Source of the DNA: Candidatus Zixiibacteriota bacterium
GTDB lineage: Bacteria; Zixibacteria; MSB-5A5; JAABVY01
Length of the DNA stretch: 64,000 nt
Assembly (NCBI GenBank): GCA_011056555.1
Contig: DSEQ01000011.1
Coordinates: 29,431 to 93,430, forward strand
Direction: 5' to 3'
Shown: positions 36,306-45,523 of the stretch, in pieces
Layout: each line of letters starts with the position of its first letter
Position numbering within the stretch: the stretch's first letter is position 1
Notes under the pieces: model-generated
Database searches by the model: none
Told to the model about the DNA's origin: nothing
The model's input: the letters and a program-made list of their open reading frames with translations, nothing else
Made by a program: the position numbers and the translations under genes

Positions 36306-39300
36306 TCAGTATTCCGCTCCAAGCGAGAAATAATAGCGCGGACTTGAGGTCTTATCAAGATCGGTCCGCCAGGCGGTATCGAACCTCAGGAGCAGGAATC
36401 CCAGATTGATTCGGGCGCCCCAGCCGAAGGCGGCCTTTATATGATTCAAACGGTTCTCGGTACCGTCTCCGCCCTTGAACTCAGTATTCACATCCCAGGC
36501 CGCGCCCATATCCCAGAACAGGGCTCCGTTAATTCCGCTCAGGAATAATGGCAGCGGGAAGCGCGTGATAAGATAATCGACCAGCGGGAAACGCAGCTCG
36601 ATATTTGTCAGGAAGAATTTCCGTCCGCCAATCTCATAATAATCATAGCCTCTCAGAGGTGTGATAACTTCGGAGAAGTAGAGATTATCGACATTGTAAA
36701 TATTCTGGTCAACTTCTATATTTTTGATCCAGTTCGTATTTCCGCCCAGGAAGAAGCGCTTGGGATTGGAGCCGCTGGATGCGCCCCCGGCAATTCGGAT
36801 GGCCGTTGATATCCGGCCGCCCAGGGGAATATACTTGCGGTAATCCAGGCTGGCCGACCAGTAGGATATTGAACTGTTATATATATCCAGGGTTCTTTCA
36901 AGCTTGAGTTTATAACGCGTGCCGTCGAATGGCCCGGTATGGCCCCACAGGATATTATCGAAGACATAGGAAAGGGTGGCCGTCGTATTCTTGTTATATG
37001 AATCGTCATAAGGCTCGTCATAATACTTGCGGTCGATATACAGGTGCGAGACATCAAGCTGCACGCGCCTGAATGTGCTGAACGGGTAAGCCGCCGAAAA
37101 TAATCCGCCGTAATATCGGTCTGAGAATAAGCGGTCTATGGCATCGATATAATAGTACTTGGTATGATAAATTCCGCCGCCCCAATCGATACGGTTGGTA
37201 TTATTCAGATAATACACCTGGAAGTTGGTCTGATCGATGGTATTCACCAGATCTGTAAAGATCAGGAACTGATGATTACCGAGATAGTCAGAAATCACCA
37301 TCACCGACTGGCCCCTCAGCCCGAAGAAGGTATCATAGGATACACCTCCGGCCACAAAGTCAGGCGTAAATTTAGTTTTATAATCCTTGACATCGTACTC
37401 GCCATTTTCATTCATGCCGTAAAGCGAATCACGCTCGGCCTGGACCGAATCCGGATCAAAATTCGCATCGGATGAATCCGAGGGCGTGGGCATCATGTCC
37501 TCGCGGCCCGAACGGAAAACATAATCGCCGTAATCAGCCTGCTTTTCTTCTTCTTCTTCTTCATCGCCTTCTTCAGCTTCAGCTTCCTTCACCTGCGCGG
37601 TATCACTTTCGACGTACTCCTCATCCTCAGCGCCGAAATCCTGGGTAACAAATTCAAGCGGCGCGCTCATCTCGCCCTTATACAACGCTGTCTTCTCGAG
37701 CTCCTCCGGCGAATCGGCAACCGGCTTGATCTTGGTCATTAAAAAGATATCATAGCCGCGGTTGTTGAAACTTGAAAATGCTATTTTATCCCCCTTGGGT
37801 GACCAGTGCGGAGCCTTAATATCGGTAAGCACATCGGTTACCGGGAAAAGATCGCCTTTTTCCAGGTCCTTGACATACAGGTTCATGATGCCGTTGTAAT
37901 CGGCTGTAAAAGCCAGTTTCTTGCCGTCCGGAGACCAGGTCGGACTGCGCTTCTGGTCCATCCCGCGCGTCACGGCCACGATCTCGTCGGTCGCCAGATC
38001 ATAACGAAAAATATTGTAATGACCATATTCGAAATCAAGCATCTCGGGATCTATCATGGGGTTGTCAGGGTAACGGTCCGAGGCAAATGCGATGTAGCGA
38101 CCGTCAGGAGAAAACGAGGCCTCGGTATCATCATAAAAATCATTTGTGAGCCGAATTATCTCTTCGGTCTTAACATCGATCATGTAAAGATCGTTCTGGC
38201 CGTTCCGCAGTCCGGTGAAAACGATCTTATTGGAATCGGCCCCGCCCCAGGTGGGATTGACGATGCTGACAAATTCACCCTCGAGCTTCTTGACGATTTT
38301 TCCTCGATCCAGATCATAAATCCTGAGCTGATCCTTGCCATGCGATTTTGAAACGAAAACAAGAAACTTGCCGTCGGGTGAGAAGGACATGCCGGAAACA
38401 AATGAATGCAGCGACTCGATATCCGCAGAACGGCTACTCTTAACCAGTTCCTTCAGCACCTCACCATCGACCGCCGAAATCAAAATGATTTCCGTGTATC
38501 CATTCTTATCGGTGAAAACCGCCAGCTTGTCCCCGCTGGGAGCTATTACCGGTTTTTCATTGTAATATGAGCCATCCTCCTCATGATCGGTGAGTCTCTT
38601 TGAGAACTCCTCGGCTTCCTTTCGCTTGGAAAGTTCGGGCCAGTATATACGGCGGCAGTATTTCGCAAAATCCTCATCAAATTCGTCCGTCTCGAGTCCC
38701 AGGGTCTTCTTGATCGCTTTATCCATGCTCAGGTAGGATTTGCCCTTGAAAAGCAGTTCAGAGATTTTCTCCTCGCCGTATTTGTCGGCGATATAGATCA
38801 TCATCAGATGGCCCTGCTTGTAAGCCTGGTAACCGCCGATATAGTCCAGGGGCAGGATATAATCATTGATGGTTGCGTCACGCATGAACATATCGCCAAA
38901 AACATCCCAGCCCAGCCTGGATGAATACTCCGCAAAGCCCTCGGCATACCATAAAGGCAGCTGGAACAGGGCACGCCGCGAGAACATCGATCCGATTGCG
39001 CCGCCGTAAAGCAGATCATATGTAAAGGCATGCGTTAACTCATGATGCAGAACATGCCGAAAATCCTCGTAGGAGCCGTTGAATGGGAACACCATGCGGT
39101 TTTTGAATGCCTCCGTAAAACCGCCGACTCCCTCCGGCAGAATCGAGGCCACAATATTTGTCTGCTGGAATTCATTTGGAGCATTGTATAGAAAAACCGG
39201 AAAACGATTCCGGGGCCAGTATTTCATGTCCTCCGCCACTATCTCATAAGCCTTTTCCATTTCTTCAGCGGCAAATTTGGCCAGCTCCAGCTGTTCGGCA

Positions 39301-39458
39301 TAGAAATATATATCGAAATTTGGCGTCTGAATATATTCCCAGTCAAAGTCACGATACTGGACTTTGTTCTTGCCGAAATATACCTCCTGGCCAAAACCGG
39401 AACTTGTCAGCAGTACTCCCAATAAAAGCGCGGGCAGAAAAATCTTGAGTACTCGCAT
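36306..39458 (-). CDS. secreted gluzincin-like protease with PD40 propeller and C-terminal outer-membrane barrel
   Basis: 1050 residues from ATG 39458 (GAGG six bases before). Signal peptide 1-24. Residues about 60-280 resemble peptidase-MA-like metalloproteases with zinc motif HELTH at 139-143 and a downstream acidic AEGFAEY. Residues 300-610 contain TolB-like PD40 repeats (IAPSGDKLAVFTDK, SFSPDGRYIAFASDR, TWSPDGKKLAFTADY). An acidic Glu-rich linker follows near 650. The last 350 residues form amphipathic beta strands ending in an aromatic residue (FSLGAEY), resembling the BamA/surface-antigen barrel. Likely an outer-membrane protein exposing a protease or propeller. Confidence 0.82.
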   Translation of the reverse strand: MRVLKIFLPALLLGVLLTSSGFGQEVYFGKNKVQYRDFDWEYIQTPNFDIYFYAEQLELAKFAAEEMEKAYEIVAEDMKYWPRNRFPVFLYNAPNEFQQTNIVASILPEGVGGFTEAFKNRMVFPFNGSYEDFRHVLHHELTHAFTYDLLYGGAIGSMFSRRALFQLPLWYAEGFAEYSSRLGWDVFGDMFMRDATINDYILPLDYIGGYQAYKQGHLMMIYIADKYGEEKISELLFKGKSYLSMDKAIKKTLGLETDEFDEDFAKYCRRIYWPELSKRKEAEEFSKRLTDHEEDGSYYNEKPVIAPSGDKLAVFTDKNGYTEIILISAVDGEVLKELVKSSRSADIESLHSFVSGMSFSPDGKFLVFVSKSHGKDQLRIYDLDRGKIVKKLEGEFVSIVNPTWGGADSNKIVFTGLRNGQNDLYMIDVKTEEIIRLTNDFYDDTEASFSPDGRYIAFASDRYPDNPMIDPEMLDFEYGHYNIFRYDLATDEIVAVTRGMDQKRSPTWSPDGKKLAFTADYNGIMNLYVKDLEKGDLFPVTDVLTDIKAPHWSPKGDKIAFSSFNNRGYDIFLMTKIKPVADSPEELEKTALYKGEMSAPLEFVTQDFGAEDEEYVESDTAQVKEAEAEEGDEEEEEEKQADYGDYVFRSGREDMMPTPSDSSDANFDPDSVQAERDSLYGMNENGEYDVKDYKTKFTPDFVAGGVSYDTFFGLRGQSVMVISDYLGNHQFLIFTDLVNTIDQTNFQVYYLNNTNRIDWGGGIYHTKYYYIDAIDRLFSDRYYGGLFSAAYPFSTFRRVQLDVSHLYIDRKYYDEPYDDSYNKNTTATLSYVFDNILWGHTGPFDGTRYKLKLERTLDIYNSSISYWSASLDYRKYIPLGGRISTAIRIAGGASSGSNPKRFFLGGNTNWIKNIEVDQNIYNVDNLYFSEVITPLRGYDYYEIGGRKFFLTNIELRFPLVDYLITRFPLPLFLSGINGALFWDMGAAWDVNTEFKGGDGTENRLNHIKAAFGWGARINLGFLLLRFDTAWRTDLDKTSSPRYYFSLGAEY

Positions 39459-39480
39459 AATAAACCTCATCTATCTTAAA

Positions 39481-40743
39481 TTAATCTTTAACTCTTTCTA
39501 TGTCCGCGCCGACCGCGGCCATACTCTCTTCGAAATTCTCATAGCCTCTATCTATATGATACACTCTTTTCACCTGTGTCTCTCCCCCGGCAGCGAGCCC
39601 GGCCACAACCATAGCGGCACCAGCCCTTATATCGGACGCCATCACATTAGTACCGGACAGATTCTCGACTCCTTCTATGGCAGCCGTATCACCGGAAATC
39701 GTAATATTGGCTCCCAGGCGGATAAGTTCCATAGCATGCGAAAAGCGGTCCTCAAAAATCGTCTCCCTGATACGCGACGTCCCCTCCGCGACAGCTGCCA
39801 TCGACATCATGCAGGCCTGCAGATCGGTCGGGAATCCGGGATATGGAGTTGTCACAATATCTACCGCCTTGAGACGGGCGGGGGCTCTAATAGTTAGTCG
39901 GTCATGATTAAAATCTATTTCACATCCCATTTCATTAAATTTCTGAATGACTATTCCAAGATGAGACGGCTCCACATTTTCGAGCGTAACCTCTCCCCCA
40001 GAGGCCGCAACCGCCGCCATGAAGGTTCCGGCTACCAGACGATCCGGAATCGGTTTATGTTCAATTGCCGTAAGCTTTTTCACGCCTTTGATGGTTATCG
40101 TGGCAGTTCCGGCGCCCTCGATGGAAGCGCCCATGCTGTTCAAAAAATTAGCAACATCCACCACCTCGGGGTCCATGGCGGCATTGATAATCGTCGTTGT
40201 TCCCGACGCAGTAACTGCGCCCATCATGATGTTTTCCGTTCCCGTATGGGAGGGGCGGTCAAAACAGAAGGCGCCGCCGTCCAAACGGTCGCATTCCGCA
40301 ATAACATAGCCGGCCTCCTCAATCACCGTAGCGCCGAGTTTCTTGAAGCCCTTTATATGCAGGTCGACCGGGCGCTGCCCCAGGGAACACCCTCCCGGCA
40401 GCGATACCTTGGCCCTGCCCATGCGAGCAAGAAGCGGTCCCAGCACAAGAAAGGATGCCCGCATCTTGCTGACCAGCTCATACGGAGCCACATAATCTGT
40501 CAGGTTCTCGGCATTAATCACCACTGTTTTCTCTTTCTTATCCCGATCGATTTTGCATCCGATCGCCTCCAGCAGCTGCAAAATCGTCCTGATATCCCGT
40601 AAATCCGGAATATCGTGAATAATTGAATTGCCCTTGTCGGCAAGAATAGAAGCGGCCAAAATCGGCAGAACGGAGTTTTTTGAGCCGTTTACACGGAGAT
40701 GGCCCTCTAATCTACGGCCTCCCCTGATCCTGAATGCATCCAT
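39481..40743 (-). CDS. murA: UDP-N-acetylglucosamine 1-carboxyvinyltransferase
   Basis: 420 residues, the standard length. Transfers enolpyruvate from PEP to UDP-GlcNAc, the first committed step of peptidoglycan synthesis. GSKNSVLPILAASIL binds substrate. The catalytic cysteine is present in LPGGCSLGQRPVDLH, so the enzyme would be expected to be fosfomycin-sensitive by this residue. The N-terminal MDAFRIRGGRRLEG is typical. It is separated from the protease-barrel gene by 22 bases on the same strand. Confidence 0.95.
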   Translation of the reverse strand: MDAFRIRGGRRLEGHLRVNGSKNSVLPILAASILADKGNSIIHDIPDLRDIRTILQLLEAIGCKIDRDKKEKTVVINAENLTDYVAPYELVSKMRASFLVLGPLLARMGRAKVSLPGGCSLGQRPVDLHIKGFKKLGATVIEEAGYVIAECDRLDGGAFCFDRPSHTGTENIMMGAVTASGTTTIINAAMDPEVVDVANFLNSMGASIEGAGTATITIKGVKKLTAIEHKPIPDRLVAGTFMAAVAASGGEVTLENVEPSHLGIVIQKFNEMGCEIDFNHDRLTIRAPARLKAVDIVTTPYPGFPTDLQACMMSMAAVAEGTSRIRETIFEDRFSHAMELIRLGANITISGDTAAIEGVENLSGTNVMASDIRAGAAMVVAGLAAGGETQVKRVYHIDRGYENFEESMAAVGADIERVKD

Positions 40744-40951
40744 AAACCCTTCCAGTTCTTTAAACGAGATTAATCCCCGGCAGTTCCCTTTATTGCATGG
40801 CCTGCAGGCCCTTTGCCCGCATGCTCATACAGTTAAACAAATCATTTTATGAATGTTCAAGAAAAAACGCAAACGCTCAATATCTTGCGCTTTAATTAAC
40901 GCGTAAAAATCGACTTTGATCCACATATCTGACACACCCGCAAAAAAATAC

Positions 40952-40980
40952 TTTCAAAAAAAATCATCCTAAACTATACT
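40952..40980 (+). promoter_or_regulatory. promoter of lpxH, leaderless spacing
   Basis: TTTCAA at 40952-40957, 17-base spacer, TATACT at 40975-40980. The predicted transcription start coincides with the ATG at 40987. The -35 is weak. Confidence 0.45.
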
Positions 40981-40986
40981 CAAGGC

Positions 40987-41709
40987 ATGTCAGTCCTGTT
41001 TATTTCCGATATCCATCTGGGCGAAAGATTCCCTGAAAGGGAAAAGATTAAAAAGGAAAAACTGAGCGCTTTTCTGGAAATGGCTGCGGGCAGTGCCAGC
41101 CGTTTGTTCGTGGTTGGCGATCTTTTCGACTTCTGGTTCGAATATAAGCACGCCGTCCCGAAGGGGCACCTGAATATCATTCTCAAGTTATCCCAGCTGC
41201 ATGAGAACGGCACTGAATTATCATACATAACCGGAAATCATGATTTCTGGCTGGGGGATTTTCTGGCCAGCGAGGTGGGGTTCAAGATCTACCGTGACCA
41301 GCTCGATATCGAATTGGATGGCAAGCGGGTCCATATTATCCATGGCGACGGCCTGGCAAAGAAAGACCGTGGGTACAGAGTATTGAAAAAGGTCCTGCGC
41401 AACCGCCTCAATATATTTCTCTACAGGCTTCTATCGCCCGACCTCGGAATACCCTTCGCCAAATTTGTCTCCGGAAGGTCCCGGGGACATACCCAGAAGC
41501 GTCCCAAAGAGATATTTCTGGAGGAATACCGGCAGTATGCCAGGAAGAAACTCGATGCCGGCTATGACGCGGTCATTATGGCGCATACCCATGTCCCGGA
41601 GGAGATTTCATTTGATAACGGCATCTACCTGAATACCGGGGACTGGATAGAAAACTTTACCTATGTCGAATTTTCCGAAGGTCGTTTTAAGCTGAAAAAA
41701 TGGGACTGA
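40987..41709 (+). CDS. lpxH: UDP-2,3-diacylglucosamine diphosphatase (LpxH-like)
   Basis: 240 residues, calcineurin-like dimetal phosphoesterase. Motifs in order: DIHL (8), GDLFDFW, GNHDFW, HGDG and HTHVP, all metal-binding or catalytic. LpxH removes UMP from UDP-2,3-diacylglucosamine in lipid A synthesis. Its presence supports an LPS-bearing outer membrane. It ends directly against the convergent HTH-aconitase-like gene with no gap. Confidence 0.88.
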   Translation: MSVLFISDIHLGERFPEREKIKKEKLSAFLEMAAGSASRLFVVGDLFDFWFEYKHAVPKGHLNIILKLSQLHENGTELSYITGNHDFWLGDFLASEVGFKIYRDQLDIELDGKRVHIIHGDGLAKKDRGYRVLKKVLRNRLNIFLYRLLSPDLGIPFAKFVSGRSRGHTQKRPKEIFLEEYRQYARKKLDAGYDAVIMAHTHVPEEISFDNGIYLNTGDWIENFTYVEFSEGRFKLKKWD

Positions 41710-43218
41710 TCACTCAGCCCTTCCCGATGCGGTCGCCATAATTGCGGTTTCCCCGGAGCAAAATATCAATTTCAGATCTTCACGATGCGGAGGCGGGGAA
41801 TCCGGTACCGAAAGAACCGTGCCTCTAATATTACCGAGTCTCAAAAAATCAATCAGTGACATTCCTACAGGCAATAACTGGCACCCATAATCCACCAGCG
41901 TAGAGATCGACTTCTTTTTGATACCTTCAGACAGGTCGCCCTGGGTCAATGGAGAAATATAACAGGACACGCTCTTTTGCAGGTGCCTGCCCCGGGCCTG
42001 GTCCGCAATTGACTTTAGAATACAGGCTGTACCTCCACAGGGCCCCCCGATAAAGGCTGTATCCGGGCGAATAGAATTCAAATTGCCGGCTTCCCTGGAA
42101 ATAAACATCTTACCATCAGGAAAAATATAGTTTACCAACCCAACCGAATTCAAATGAAACTCCGCTTCATAATGGGCTTTTCGGTCAGAAAAATAAATCT
42201 TGTCCTGCACTTTGGTCTTCTGGGCCAGTGATTTCCTGGTCGATTCGTCGAAAAGACAGAAGACTGCTTCGGCGCCCGCCAGCCGGGCCATATAGCAGAG
42301 GGCCATCTTTTCCTCGCCGGTAAGCTTCTCCGCCCCCGCGCCCGAAAACTCGATCATCTTACCCTTAAAGGAATCGGGTGGGAAGGTTTTGAAAAATCGC
42401 CCTAAAAGATCCACAACCGAAAGATCCTTCTGTATCCGGCCGGAGATGGTCACCCTGATCGCGGGCGGCACAACCAGCTCGACCTGTCCCTCAAGAGCGG
42501 CTGCGGCAATTTTCTCATCGAGATTCACGACCGCCGCCGAATAGGCGCCCAGAGCATGAATCTCCGGAAAGGTGGTCGCAATCAACTGATTGGGCTTAAC
42601 ATGACCCTTACCGAGAATATCCAGCGCTCCGTTCAGAAGCCGCGCCGATTTTCCCGAAGGCAGATCAGATTTTGTGAAACCATTACCCTTGTACCACCAG
42701 CACTTCTGCTCGATCCTGGGATCCAGGTCAGAGGAGGCCAGTTCTACTGGAAGAACAATCAGGTCGGGTATAATCCTGATCACTTCTCCCGGCTGAACGG
42801 TCTGCCTCCCGCTCGCACGCGCCAGTATCTTCTGATATGCCGTCTGGTAGTATTCAACATAGCTCCCGTTGGGCCCCAACTTGGTTTCCCATCCAAAACT
42901 GAATTCCAGCTGTTCCAGCTTGAGAGCCTGGGGCTTTTCCTTGATCCCGTATATTCCCCGCCACCTGTAGAAGGCCGCCTTGGAAATGCCCAGTTCACGG
43001 CCGCAATGAAAGTCGTCGCCGTGACGCTCCCATAGCTCGCGTATCTGTGATTCCGAGTACTTCGGAAAGGAGTGCTTGGCAACACCCTTTTTGCGCCGCC
43101 AATAGGCGACAAGATACTCGGGAATTCCGCCCAGGGCCTCACCGATTTTCTTATCAGTGCGATAAGTCTTCTGAAGTTTCAAAAGCTCCGATTTGGTCGG
43201 TATCCTTTTTCTTTTCAC
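41710..43218 (-). CDS. HTH domain fused to degenerate aconitase-fold protein
   Basis: 502 residues. Residues about 5-85 contain two helix-turn-helix-like segments (DKKIGEALGGIPEYLVAYWRRKKG and HCGRELGISKAAFYRWRGIYG). Residues about 120-500 follow aconitase/LeuC order: YQKILARASGRQTVQPGEVI; GKGHVKPNQLIATT; VELVVPPAIRVTISGRIQKDLS; IEFSGAGAEKLTGEEKMALCYMARLAGA; FIGGPCGGT. The enzyme ligand motifs are lost: ADSHTCT is replaced by TTFPEIH, and the C-terminal CGPC is absent, so a 4Fe-4S cluster and catalysis are unlikely. I infer a ligand-sensing transcription regulator. It overlaps the HIT gene by four bases. Confidence 0.68.
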   Translation of the reverse strand: MKRKRIPTKSELLKLQKTYRTDKKIGEALGGIPEYLVAYWRRKKGVAKHSFPKYSESQIRELWERHGDDFHCGRELGISKAAFYRWRGIYGIKEKPQALKLEQLEFSFGWETKLGPNGSYVEYYQTAYQKILARASGRQTVQPGEVIRIIPDLIVLPVELASSDLDPRIEQKCWWYKGNGFTKSDLPSGKSARLLNGALDILGKGHVKPNQLIATTFPEIHALGAYSAAVVNLDEKIAAAALEGQVELVVPPAIRVTISGRIQKDLSVVDLLGRFFKTFPPDSFKGKMIEFSGAGAEKLTGEEKMALCYMARLAGAEAVFCLFDESTRKSLAQKTKVQDKIYFSDRKAHYEAEFHLNSVGLVNYIFPDGKMFISREAGNLNSIRPDTAFIGGPCGGTACILKSIADQARGRHLQKSVSCYISPLTQGDLSEGIKKKSISTLVDYGCQLLPVGMSLIDFLRLGNIRGTVLSVPDSPPPHREDLKLIFCSGETAIMATASGRAE

Positions 43219-43706
43219 AGCTCAATTTCCTGAAACGGTTTCACAAGTTGTCTGTAAACGTTTGTGAGGGATACGGATACCACCCTCGTATTTCCGATCA
43301 CGGACAAAAAATTGGTGTCCCCATGCCAGCGCGGAACTATATGTTGATGCAGGTGGCCGGGGACTCCCGCCCCGCTTTGATGTCCAAGGTTGATTCCGAT
43401 ATTCAGTGAATGCGGCTGCAGAATCTGTTTGAGTATCTTCACCGCGCGCTGTGTTTCATACATCAGCTCCTCTGACGTCGCCCGCGGGAGTTTCTCGATA
43501 TGAGCGATATGCCGGTTGGGCACCACCATAAGATGCCCCGAAACATACGGATATCGATTCATAACTACAAATACTTTCTCTCCGCGATAGAGCACATAAT
43601 TCTGTCTATCCTTCTCTTCCCTGAAAATCCTGCAGAATAAACAGCCCTTCTCCTTGGGGCCCAGAATATACTCTTCCCTCCACGGCGCGTACATCTTCCT
43701 GTCCAT
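43215..43706 (-). CDS. HIT family hydrolase/phosphorylase
   Basis: 163 residues. The histidine triad is HLHQHIVPRW (HxHxHxx), with Zn-type CLFC near the N-terminus and NRYPYVSGHLMVVPNRH. This matches the AP4A phosphorylase-like/HIT proteins that cleave dinucleoside polyphosphates or nucleotidyl conjugates. The stop overlaps the start of the HTH-aconitase gene by four bases, so both are translated from one message. Confidence 0.9.
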   Translation of the reverse strand: MDRKMYAPWREEYILGPKEKGCLFCRIFREEKDRQNYVLYRGEKVFVVMNRYPYVSGHLMVVPNRHIAHIEKLPRATSEELMYETQRAVKILKQILQPHSLNIGINLGHQSGAGVPGHLHQHIVPRWHGDTNFLSVIGNTRVVSVSLTNVYRQLVKPFQEIEL

Positions 43707-44084
43707 AAAACCATAATAAAAAAGGCGGCTTCTTTTGGCAAATAAAAATAAAAGCCTGGAAATACAATCTGTTTATCGACAGTATCTTCGGGACTGATAC
43801 TGAGATTCATCCAATTATTGGCCTTACCTAATATCTGCTATGCAGTTACATCCACTCAATAATAATAACGGTCAGGAAAGTCTGAATTTTCGGGATATGA
43901 ACCGCAACTTGCTCATATACTTTTGATTAGAGACAATCGATCCCGCGATAATCCTTCGCGGCTTCATGCAGGCTGAATTTTTTCCACGGCTTTCATGCAA
44001 TTGCGCAGGAAGATATCAAGACAGCATCCATTTTTTATTAAACATTGCAATCAAGATTTCATATAAACTTAATGAGGAATATAG
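43707..44084. other. intergenic gap without recognised features
   Basis: 378 bases between divergent genes. I see no convincing short gene, tRNA or repeat. It must carry the promoters of both neighbours. GAGG seven bases before ATG 44085 is the only clear signal. Confidence 0.5.
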
Positions 44085-44450
44085 ATGGAAGGCATTAGTT
44101 CTGATTTTGACATTTTCGCACGCGGAATACTGGATTCGCTGCTTCTGTTCCTGGTGATACCCTTTTCTATCCCGACCTTTATCGGTTACCATTTTCTGGC
44201 CCTCAAAAGAAACAAACATGCCGGTATCGCCTTTATCTTCAGCTTCTTGATAGCGCTGGTGTATATCGCCTGGATCGGCTTTTTGCCGACACTGGTAATA
44301 TTCTTTTACATTTCCGCATTTTATCTATTGGTGATGGGGCCTTTCTGGCTTCTCGATAAACTTATCAGATGGTATGAAAACAAATATATTTACGAAAAAT
44401 ACAGGAAATACCTGGATGACAGGAAAACGGAATCAAATTCAAATGGCTGA
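44085..44450 (+). CDS. small membrane protein of unknown function
   Basis: 121 residues with three hydrophobic segments (about 12-38, 48-66 and 68-92) and a charged C-terminal tail rich in Lys, Tyr and Glu (RWYENKYIYEKYRKYLDD). GAGG precedes the ATG by seven bases. I do not recognise a family. Its end lies two bases from the convergent prmC end. Confidence 0.6.
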   Translation: MEGISSDFDIFARGILDSLLLFLVIPFSIPTFIGYHFLALKRNKHAGIAFIFSFLIALVYIAWIGFLPTLVIFFYISAFYLLVMGPFWLLDKLIRWYENKYIYEKYRKYLDDRKTESNSNG

Positions 44451-44452
44451 AT

Positions 44453-45316
44453 CTACTCGCCCATTCTCAGCACAATCACCCTCTCGATCCCGGAATAGTC
44501 TTCAACCACTTCGACCACATCAAACTTCGTTTCATTTTCTGCCAAATCCCTTATGGTGTCCATCTGATCGAAGGCGACCTCGAAAATAAGATAGGCCCGG
44601 CGATTCAAGTATTCCGGAGCCTCGGTCAACATCTGCCTGATGAAATCCATGCCGTCCTGCCCTGATGTCAGGGCCAGCTGGGGTTCATATTTTCTGACCT
44701 GCTCATGCAGTTTTGCGAGCTCACTTTCCTTGATATAAGGGGGATTCGCCAGGATCATATCGAAGACTATATCTTTCTTTTTAAATGGCTCGAATAGGTT
44801 TCCCTGATGAAATTCTATTCTGTCGGCCAGGTCATTAAGCTCGGCATTCTCCCTGGCCAATGAGACCGCATCCAGGGATAGATCAGAGGCATAGTAATTC
44901 TGGTAGGGACTGCTGGCCGCCATTGCAATCGAAATATTACCCGAGCCACAGGCCAAATCGAGTATATTCAGTCCCTTTTTGTCTTTTATAAGGTTCAATC
45001 CTTTTGATACGACAAACTCCGTTTCGGGACGGGGAATCAGCGCCCGCCTATCACATTTCAACCTTATGCCGTAGAATTCCGTTTCGCCCAGGATATACTG
45101 CAGCGGTTCGTTGTTCAACCTGCGGTCGATCAGGCCCCGCAGCTGTGCAGCATCCTCGTCCGAGACCTGGCGCTTTGGATCGAGGTACAAATCGACCTTG
45201 CTCAGGCCCAGAATTTTCTCCAGCATCCGCTCCACATTCTGGCGCGGGGCCTCCACCCCGGCTACATCAAGAATCTTATCAAATGAATTTATGATGTCGA
45301 TCAACTTGACTGGCAT
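44453..45316 (-). CDS. prmC: release factor glutamine methyltransferase
   Basis: 287 residues. Methylates the glutamine of the GGQ loop of release factors RF1/RF2. SAM motif ILDLACGSGNISIA and the substrate-glutamine motif NPPYIKE are present; the N-terminal helical domain carries PLQYILGETEFYG. prfA, encoding its substrate, is upstream in the same operon but separated by four other genes. The start lies three bases after the small Tat peptide gene. Confidence 0.95.
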   Translation of the reverse strand: MPVKLIDIINSFDKILDVAGVEAPRQNVERMLEKILGLSKVDLYLDPKRQVSDEDAAQLRGLIDRRLNNEPLQYILGETEFYGIRLKCDRRALIPRPETEFVVSKGLNLIKDKKGLNILDLACGSGNISIAMAASSPYQNYYASDLSLDAVSLARENAELNDLADRIEFHQGNLFEPFKKKDIVFDMILANPPYIKESELAKLHEQVRKYEPQLALTSGQDGMDFIRQMLTEAPEYLNRRAYLIFEVAFDQMDTIRDLAENETKFDVVEVVEDYSGIERVIVLRMGE

Positions 45317-45319
45317 AGA

Positions 45320-45523
45320 TTATAAAACTTCAGAAGGAAGATTGTAATCGTTACAACAGCTCCAGCCCGAACATCCATGATACTTATCGCCGTGTAAAAT
45401 CCTTCGAGGCTGCCTGTGCTTAAGAATTTCGGCAGGCTCCGCAAGGATAAAGCTGTCCGGAACAAGCAGTATGGCGGTAGCGCTCAATCCCATAATTTTG
45501 ATGAACTCCCTGCGTCCGATCAT
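45320..45523 (-). CDS. 67-residue twin-arginine-signal Cys-rich peptide
   Basis: MIGRREFIKIMGLSATAILL is a classic Tat signal (RREFIK followed by a moderately hydrophobic stretch). Cleavage is likely near ILAEPA, leaving a basic, Cys-containing peptide of about 39 residues with GCSGWSCCND near the end. A strong GGAGGAGG is placed 5 bases before the ATG, and the ATG directly follows the tldE stop, so the peptide is certainly positioned for translation. Its neighbours TldD/TldE form a peptidase known elsewhere to cleave leader peptides of modified peptides. Alternatively it is a relic of a Tat-exported protein. No family recognised. Confidence 0.72.
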   Translation of the reverse strand: MIGRREFIKIMGLSATAILLVPDSFILAEPAEILKHRQPRRILHGDKYHGCSGWSCCNDYNLPSEVL

